Source: Candidatus Dormiibacterota bacterium (GTDB lineage Bacteria > Chloroflexota > Dormibacteria > CF-121). From it: a DNA stretch of 64,000 bases. The notes under the pieces were generated by a model, which saw only the letters and a program-made list of their open reading frames with translations, was not told the origin of the DNA and did no database searches. The stretch spans positions 23,262-87,261 of the forward strand of contig DASZZN010000044.1 of NCBI GenBank assembly GCA_035544955.1. The letters run 5' to 3'. A program made the position numbers and the translations under genes. Position 1 is the stretch's first letter. Each line of letters begins with the position of its first letter. Positions 59,547 through 64,000 of the stretch are shown piece after piece.

Positions 59547-59603
59547 GGGCCCGTCGGCCCATGCGAGCGGCGCTCTAGTGCCATGCGAGCGTTTTGAGAC
59601 GTT
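59547..59603 (+). repeat. Dispersed hairpin + 26-base unit repeat, copy 4
   Basis: Hairpin GGGCC-CGTC-GGCCC (59547-59560), linker ATGCGAGCGGCGCTCT and one 27-base unit (59577-59603; one extra T in the core GCGAGCGTTTTGAGACGTT). Its last base is the first base of the MFS stop codon (TCA on the plus strand). Confidence 0.85.
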
Positions 59604-60817
59604 CAGGGGTGGAAGTGTGCCCGCGGCTCGCGGGCCCGAAGGCCGACCAGCGCCGCGAGAACGAGGGCAATGGCGGCGGCGACGATGAGGCCGGCCCGAA
59701 TGCCGGCGACCGAGGCGACGATGCCACCGAGCAGCGGGCCGAGGCCGAAACCCAGGGCGATCGCGCTCGACACGACGCCGAAGACGGTCGCCTGCACGAT
59801 GGCCGGCGCCTCGAGTCCGGTCATCGCCCCGAACGCCGGGCCCAGGGCGCCGCTGAAAAAGCTGGCGGCGACGAACCCGGCGATCACGAGGGGGGTGCTG
59901 GCGGCACCCGCCGCGCCGAGCAGCGACAGCCCCAGCAACAGCGCGCCGACGGTGATCAGCCTCCGGTAACTCGTTCGCCGCAGGAGACGGTGATACGTCA
60001 GCGAGGCCAGCGCCGTCGCAATCCCGCCGGCGGCAAACGTGACACCGGTCAAGGCCTGTGCCTGCTTCGCACCGGTGAGGTCGATCAGACGCAGGACCAC
60101 AAGCTGCTGCGCAGCGCCGTAACTCGTCTGCTGCAACCCCTGGGCGACGATCAGCACGGCAAGGGCGCCTACCGTTCCGGCTCGCGCCAGGCGAAGCACC
60201 TCCATGGTGCGCGGCGCGGCCGCGCGTGCCATCCGCCGGGGGCTCTCCCGGACCAGGAGCAGCACGGGCACCGCCGCCAGCAGCAGCATCGTGCCGCCGG
60301 CAAGGAAGATCGCCCGCAACCCGATCAGGTTGGCGGCCAGGCCACCGGCGGCGGGCCCAACGGCGCTTCCCAGCGAGATGGAGGAGCTGAGGATCCCCAG
60401 CGCCCAGGCGAGGTGCGGCGCGGGCGTCTCGGTCGCGACCAGCGCGGTGGCCGCGGCGACCGTCCCCGAACTCGCGCCCTGGACCCCACGAAGCACCGTC
60501 AGTTGTAGGGCCGATTGCGCCAGGCCCATCAGGCCCACTGAGATGCCGCCGCCGATCATGGCGCGTACCAGCATCGGTTTGCGGCCATAGCGATCGGCCA
60601 GCCTGCCCCAGATCGGGCTGGTCAGGGCCAGCGCAAACCCGGTCGCGCTGGCGGCAATTCCGGTCCAAAAGGACAGTTGCGGGCCGTTGGGAATGTGCAG
60701 CTCCTGGTGGAGGAACAGGGGCAGAAACGGGAAGGCGAAGGAGAAACCCAGGATGGCGGTGAACTCAGCCAGCCAGAGGGCGGCCAGGTTCCGGCGCCAG
60801 TTGACCGCCGTCAGCAC
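59603..60817 (-). CDS. MFS multidrug/sugar transporter (12 helices)
   Basis: 404 residues, 12 predicted segments. SPIWGRLADRYGRKPMLVRAMIG is MFS motif A and VLRGVQGASSGTVAAATALVATETP the helix-4/motif B stretch, as in DHA1 multidrug exporters (TetA/MdtG style). Only a GTG (60817) is available as start; no ribosome site is clear, and TACTAT directly abuts it. Its stop codon touches a dispersed repeat. Confidence 0.88.
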   Translation of the reverse strand: MLTAVNWRRNLAALWLAEFTAILGFSFAFPFLPLFLHQELHIPNGPQLSFWTGIAASATGFALALTSPIWGRLADRYGRKPMLVRAMIGGGISVGLMGLAQSALQLTVLRGVQGASSGTVAAATALVATETPAPHLAWALGILSSSISLGSAVGPAAGGLAANLIGLRAIFLAGGTMLLLAAVPVLLLVRESPRRMARAAAPRTMEVLRLARAGTVGALAVLIVAQGLQQTSYGAAQQLVVLRLIDLTGAKQAQALTGVTFAAGGIATALASLTYHRLLRRTSYRRLITVGALLLGLSLLGAAGAASTPLVIAGFVAASFFSGALGPAFGAMTGLEAPAIVQATVFGVVSSAIALGFGLGPLLGGIVASVAGIRAGLIVAAAIALVLAALVGLRAREPRAHFHP

Positions 60818-60887
60818 ATAGTAAGGATGCCGGAGTCGGGCTGCCTAGGCGACGGCTTTTGCCGTTCGCCTGCGTTTAGTTACCGAC

Positions 60888-63800
60888 ATGGCCCGCCTGG
60901 GCCACCGCGGGGGGACTCTCGCCCTTTTGCTGGCGGCCGCCGTTATCGCCGTCGTCGTTCCGTCGATCCCGGCCGAGTCGGCCGGGCAATGTGCGACGCC
61001 CGGACGCGACGGCACGGCCACCCTCAACGGCGTCATCAACACCTATTACCCCGGCAGCGGCACGGCGTCGGGGGCAGGCGCGATCACACTGGGGGCGGCA
61101 ACCGGCGCCGCGTCGCCGATCGCGATCGGCGACCTGGTCCTAGTCATCCAGATGCAGGACGCCGCCATCAATTCGACCAACACCGGCGCCTACGGTGACG
61201 GCGTCGCGGGTGATCCGGCGACCGGTTGGACCGCCCTCAACAGCGCCGGCCTCTACGAATACGCGGTTGCGACGAGTGCGGTCCCGCTCGCTGGAGGCAG
61301 CCTGACCGTCAGCAGCCCGCTGATCAACACCTACACGCAAGCGGCACCCACGGCGACGCAGGGCCAGCGCGACTTTCAGGTGATCCGGGTGCCGCAGTAT
61401 GTCGCGGCGACCCTCACCGCCGGTCTGACCGCCGCCCCCTTCAACGGGTCGACCGGCGGGGTGCTCGTCTTCGACGTCGACGGCGCGCTCAATCTGAACG
61501 GCGCGGCCGTGAGCGTCAGCCAGGGCGGCTTCCGCGGCGGGCTCGGCCGGCAGCTGGCCGGCGGGGCGGGCGGGACCGGCACCGATTACGTGAACCTCAG
61601 CGCCAACCCTTTTCATGCTCAGAAAGGCGAGGGCATCGCCGGGACGCCGCAATACGTCTTCAACTCGCTGACCGGCGCGACCGCGAACAACCTCGTCGAC
61701 GGCTATCCCAATGGCAGCACCGCCCGCGGCGCCCCCGCGACGGCGGGCGGCGGTGGCACCGATCCCAATCCGGCCGCGAATGACCAGAACACCGGTGGTG
61801 GCGGCGGGGCGAACGGTGGCGCGGGCGGTATGGGTGGTAACTCCTGGAACACGAACATCGCAATGGGCGGCTTCGGCGGCAGCGCCTTTCCCGCAACCGC
61901 CGCGCGCGTGACGGCCGGGGCCGGTGGCGGCGCAGGGACGCGAAACAACTCCGGCGCGATCGCCAACGCGAGTAGTGGCGGCAGCGGCGGCGGAATCGTC
62001 ATGATCCGCACCGGCAGCGTCACCGGCGCGGGCACCCTCACCGCAAACGGCGGAACGGGCGTGGTACCGGACAACGATGGCGGCGGTGGCGGTGGCTCGG
62101 GTGGGAGCGTGGTCGTCGTCACGCAGACCGGCGGCCTGGCCGGTCTCACCATCAACGCGCGTGGTGGTGTGGGTGCCAACGCGTGGCCGGTCTCGGCCGG
62201 TGGCGGTGGCGTCAACTACCACGGCCCCGGTGGTGGTGGTGGCGGCGGCGTCGTCCTCACGACCAGCGCGCCAACCACGGTCAGTGTTCTTGGCGGGATC
62301 AATGGAACTACCACGACGGACCTCGCGGCGTTCGGCGCGACGCCGGGCGCCGGCGGGACCAGCGCGATCATCACGGCGGGCAGCATCCCTGGCGCCGGCT
62401 CGGGTGCGTCCTGCACCTCGGACCTCACCATTGCGAAGAGTCACACCGATCCATTCGTTCGCGGAAGCACCGGCACCTATGCATTGACCGTGAGCAACCT
62501 CGGAGGCACCGCCACCAGCGGCACGAGCACCGTGACCGACACGCTGCCAGCTGGGCTGACCCCGACGGCGGCGTCGGGTGCAGGCTGGACCTGCGGGATC
62601 GTCGCGCAGACCGTGACCTGCACCAGCACGGCGGTGGTCGCGTTCAACGGATCCTTCCCGGTGATCTCGATCACCGTCAACGTCCTCCAGTCGGCCGCCA
62701 GCACGGTGACCAACACCGCCACCGTTTCCGGAGGTGGCGAGGTGAACACGGCGAACGACACCGCAACGGACCTGACCAACGTGGTCTCGAGGGCCGACAT
62801 CGCGGTGGCCAAGATCGCCAGCAGCGGCACGGTCGTGGTCGGATCCAACGTCACGTTCACGGTCACGGTCACCAACAATGGGCCGTCTGACGCCACCGGC
62901 GTGCAGATCACGGATCCGCTTCCGTCCGGGCTCGCGTTCGTCTCGGCGACGCCCAGCCAGGGCACCTACACCAGCGGCACCGGCGTCTGGAACATCGGCG
63001 CGATCGCGAGCGGCGCCTCCGTCACCTTGGCCCTGACCGCAACCGTGACGGCGACGGGTTCTCTCACCAACACCGCGACCAAGACGGCGGAAAACGAGAC
63101 CGACCCCGTTGCCGCGAATAACAGCGCGAGCGTGACGATCACGGGCCAGGCGCCGGACCTCACGATCGCCAAGTCGCACGTCGGATCGTTTGTCCGCGGA
63201 TCAACCGGTAACTACAGCGTGACGGTCAGCAACATCGGAGCCGCCGCCTCCAGCGGTTTGGTGACCGTCTCCGATACGCTGCCCGCCGGACTCGCGCCGT
63301 CGGCGGCGTCAGGGACGGGTTGGACGTGTGGCGTCGCGGGCCAGGCCGTCACCTGCACCCGTTCCGATGCGCTGGGCGCCGGCGCCTCGTATCCGGTGAT
63401 CACGATCGCCGTCTCGGTTAGCCAGGCAGCGACCACTCCCCTCGTCAATACCGCGACGGTCGCCGGAGGCAACGAGATCAACACCGCCAACGACTCCGCC
63501 TCCGATTCGACGACCATCACCTCACAAGCCGATGTCGGGGTCACAAAGATCGCCAGCAGCGGGACGGTCACGGTCGGCTCGAACGTCACCTTCACGATCA
63601 CGGCGAGCAACTTCGGGCCATCGAATGCGACCGGTGTCCTGGTGTCCGATCCGCTGCCGGCCGGGCTGACGTATGTCTCGTCCGTTCCCTCGCAGGGCAC
63701 CTACACCAGCGGCACGGGTGTATGGAACATCGGCGCCATCGCGAGTGGCAGCTCGGTCACGCTCTCGCTGATCGCGAGGGTGACCGCGACTGGCGCCCTC

Positions 63801-64000
63801 ATCAACACGGCGACCAAGACGTTCCAGAACGAGCCCGACCCCAACGCGGGCAACGATTCCTCGAGCGCAACCGTCAATGGGCAGGCTCCTGACCTGACCA
63901 TCACCAAGAGCCACACCGATCCCTTCGTGCGGGGGACGACCAACACCTACCAGCTGCTGGTGAGCAACATCGGCCCGGTGGCAACGAGCGGCACGGTCAC
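60888..64000 (+). CDS. Exported surface protein with glycine-rich domain and DUF11 tandem repeats (3' partial)
   Basis: Open from ATG 60888 to the window end (over 1,035 residues). Signal peptide about 1-33 (HRGGTLALLLAAAVIAVVVPSIPAESA). A folded N-terminal domain (about 35-270) and a Gly-rich stretch (about 280-500; GGGGGANGGAGGMGG) follow. From about 510 DUF11 immunoglobulin-like repeats alternate in two types: A (DLTIAKSHTDPFVRGSTGTYALTVSN... GWTCG) and B (ADIAVAKIASSGTVVVGSNVTFTVTVTNNGPSDATGV... GVWNIGAIASG). Such proteins form surface stalks or adhesins. A sorting signal, if any, is beyond the window. Large frames on the opposite strand are shadows. Confidence 0.9.
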   Translation, partial: MARLGHRGGTLALLLAAAVIAVVVPSIPAESAGQCATPGRDGTATLNGVINTYYPGSGTASGAGAITLGAATGAASPIAIGDLVLVIQMQDAAINSTNTGAYGDGVAGDPATGWTALNSAGLYEYAVATSAVPLAGGSLTVSSPLINTYTQAAPTATQGQRDFQVIRVPQYVAATLTAGLTAAPFNGSTGGVLVFDVDGALNLNGAAVSVSQGGFRGGLGRQLAGGAGGTGTDYVNLSANPFHAQKGEGIAGTPQYVFNSLTGATANNLVDGYPNGSTARGAPATAGGGGTDPNPAANDQNTGGGGGANGGAGGMGGNSWNTNIAMGGFGGSAFPATAARVTAGAGGGAGTRNNSGAIANASSGGSGGGIVMIRTGSVTGAGTLTANGGTGVVPDNDGGGGGGSGGSVVVVTQTGGLAGLTINARGGVGANAWPVSAGGGGVNYHGPGGGGGGGVVLTTSAPTTVSVLGGINGTTTTDLAAFGATPGAGGTSAIITAGSIPGAGSGASCTSDLTIAKSHTDPFVRGSTGTYALTVSNLGGTATSGTSTVTDTLPAGLTPTAASGAGWTCGIVAQTVTCTSTAVVAFNGSFPVISITVNVLQSAASTVTNTATVSGGGEVNTANDTATDLTNVVSRADIAVAKIASSGTVVVGSNVTFTVTVTNNGPSDATGVQITDPLPSGLAFVSATPSQGTYTSGTGVWNIGAIASGASVTLALTATVTATGSLTNTATKTAENETDPVAANNSASVTITGQAPDLTIAKSHVGSFVRGSTGNYSVTVSNIGAAASSGLVTVSDTLPAGLAPSAASGTGWTCGVAGQAVTCTRSDALGAGASYPVITIAVSVSQAATTPLVNTATVAGGNEINTANDSASDSTTITSQADVGVTKIASSGTVTVGSNVTFTITASNFGPSNATGVLVSDPLPAGLTYVSSVPSQGTYTSGTGVWNIGAIASGSSVTLSLIARVTATGALINTATKTFQNEPDPNAGNDSSSATVNGQAPDLTITKSHTDPFVRGTTNTYQLLVSNIGPVATSGTV
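62421..64000 (+). repeat. 735-base tandem repeat encoding DUF11 A-B pairs
   Basis: The GACCTCACC(A/G)T start of repeat type A recurs at 62421, 63156 and 63891, exactly 735 bases (245 residues) apart. Type B starts lie between them. Copies are similar but not identical at DNA level. Confidence 0.85.

Noticed and set aside
61140..63179. A 679-codon open frame on the minus strand opposite the DUF11 protein
   Set aside because: The plus strand encodes a signal peptide, Gly-rich domain and clear DUF11 repeats; the minus frame has low-complexity Arg/Gly/Ala composition and no recognisable domain. It is a shadow of high GC content.

Overview
The window looks like part of the chromosome of a free-living, high-GC, non-proteobacterial organism. 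Pointers are many start codons that sit 6-8 bases after a TAnnnT box (leaderless transcripts), two deazaflavin-type nitroreductase relatives, a short-Q-loop cytochrome bd oxidase, long multi-spanning membrane proteins and DUF11 surface repeats. My best guess is a soil member of the Dormibacterota/Chloroflexota neighbourhood; this is inference from gene style, not a marker-gene placement. There is no prophage, IS element, CRISPR array, rRNA or tRNA that I can see. No stretch over 300 bases lacks a gene; the longest gaps (about 150-225 bases) hold promoters, hairpins or dispersed repeats.

Layout. 0-7.3 kb: the end of a branched-chain amino acid ABC transporter (a LivG-LivF fusion), DinB-type proteins, an ECF sigma factor with a coupled membrane NHL-propeller partner, a broken aldo/keto reductase, an S9 peptidase and a MaoC-like protein. 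7.3-17.5 kb: a BNR-repeat lipoprotein, a PAS-GGDEF-EAL protein, a cytosolic HtrA-like protease, an esterase, 3-methyladenine glycosylase I, tandem DUF427, MsrA and DoxX. 17.6-26.4 kb: a class A penicillin-binding protein behind an 11-residue leader ORF, an unlisted 48-residue membrane protein with its own terminator, a zinc/manganese-type ABC importer with a 7-1-7 operator and a convergent Fur/Zur regulator, an HD-GYP protein, a CAP-domain protein and a phosphoesterase. 26.5-34 kb: a histidine kinase/response regulator pair, an ABC-2 exporter, an MFS protein behind a 10-residue leader ORF, a DoxX-like protein, a TMEM175-type channel and a membrane molybdopterin oxidoreductase. 34-46 kb: a HAD hydrolase, an S9 peptidase, an aldo/keto reductase, a PfkB kinase, a three-part DedA/S-component/DUF4013 membrane protein, TfoX_N, a DHA2 exporter with TetR, and PhzF. 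46-55 kb: LtrA, a winged-helix protein, a PEP mutase-like protein, CvpA, an alpha/beta hydrolase, cydAB and a zinc-ribbon thioredoxin. 55-64 kb: two small Cys proteins, a 1212-residue membrane protein, an MFS protein and an exported DUF11 repeat protein that runs off the end.

Gene organisation is very compact. Co-directional neighbours are joined by ATGA or TGATG overlaps, and five convergent pairs end at or next to one shared CTAG/CTAA. Two repeat families stand out. One is a GGGCC/GGGGC hairpin followed by one or two copies of a 26-base unit (four copies). The other is a GC-rich palindrome of the CCCTCCCCC-GGGGGAGGG type (about ten copies), of which several lie in frame inside protein genes. 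Three genes carry frame breaks, mostly at homopolymers, so some apparent breaks may be base-calling errors.
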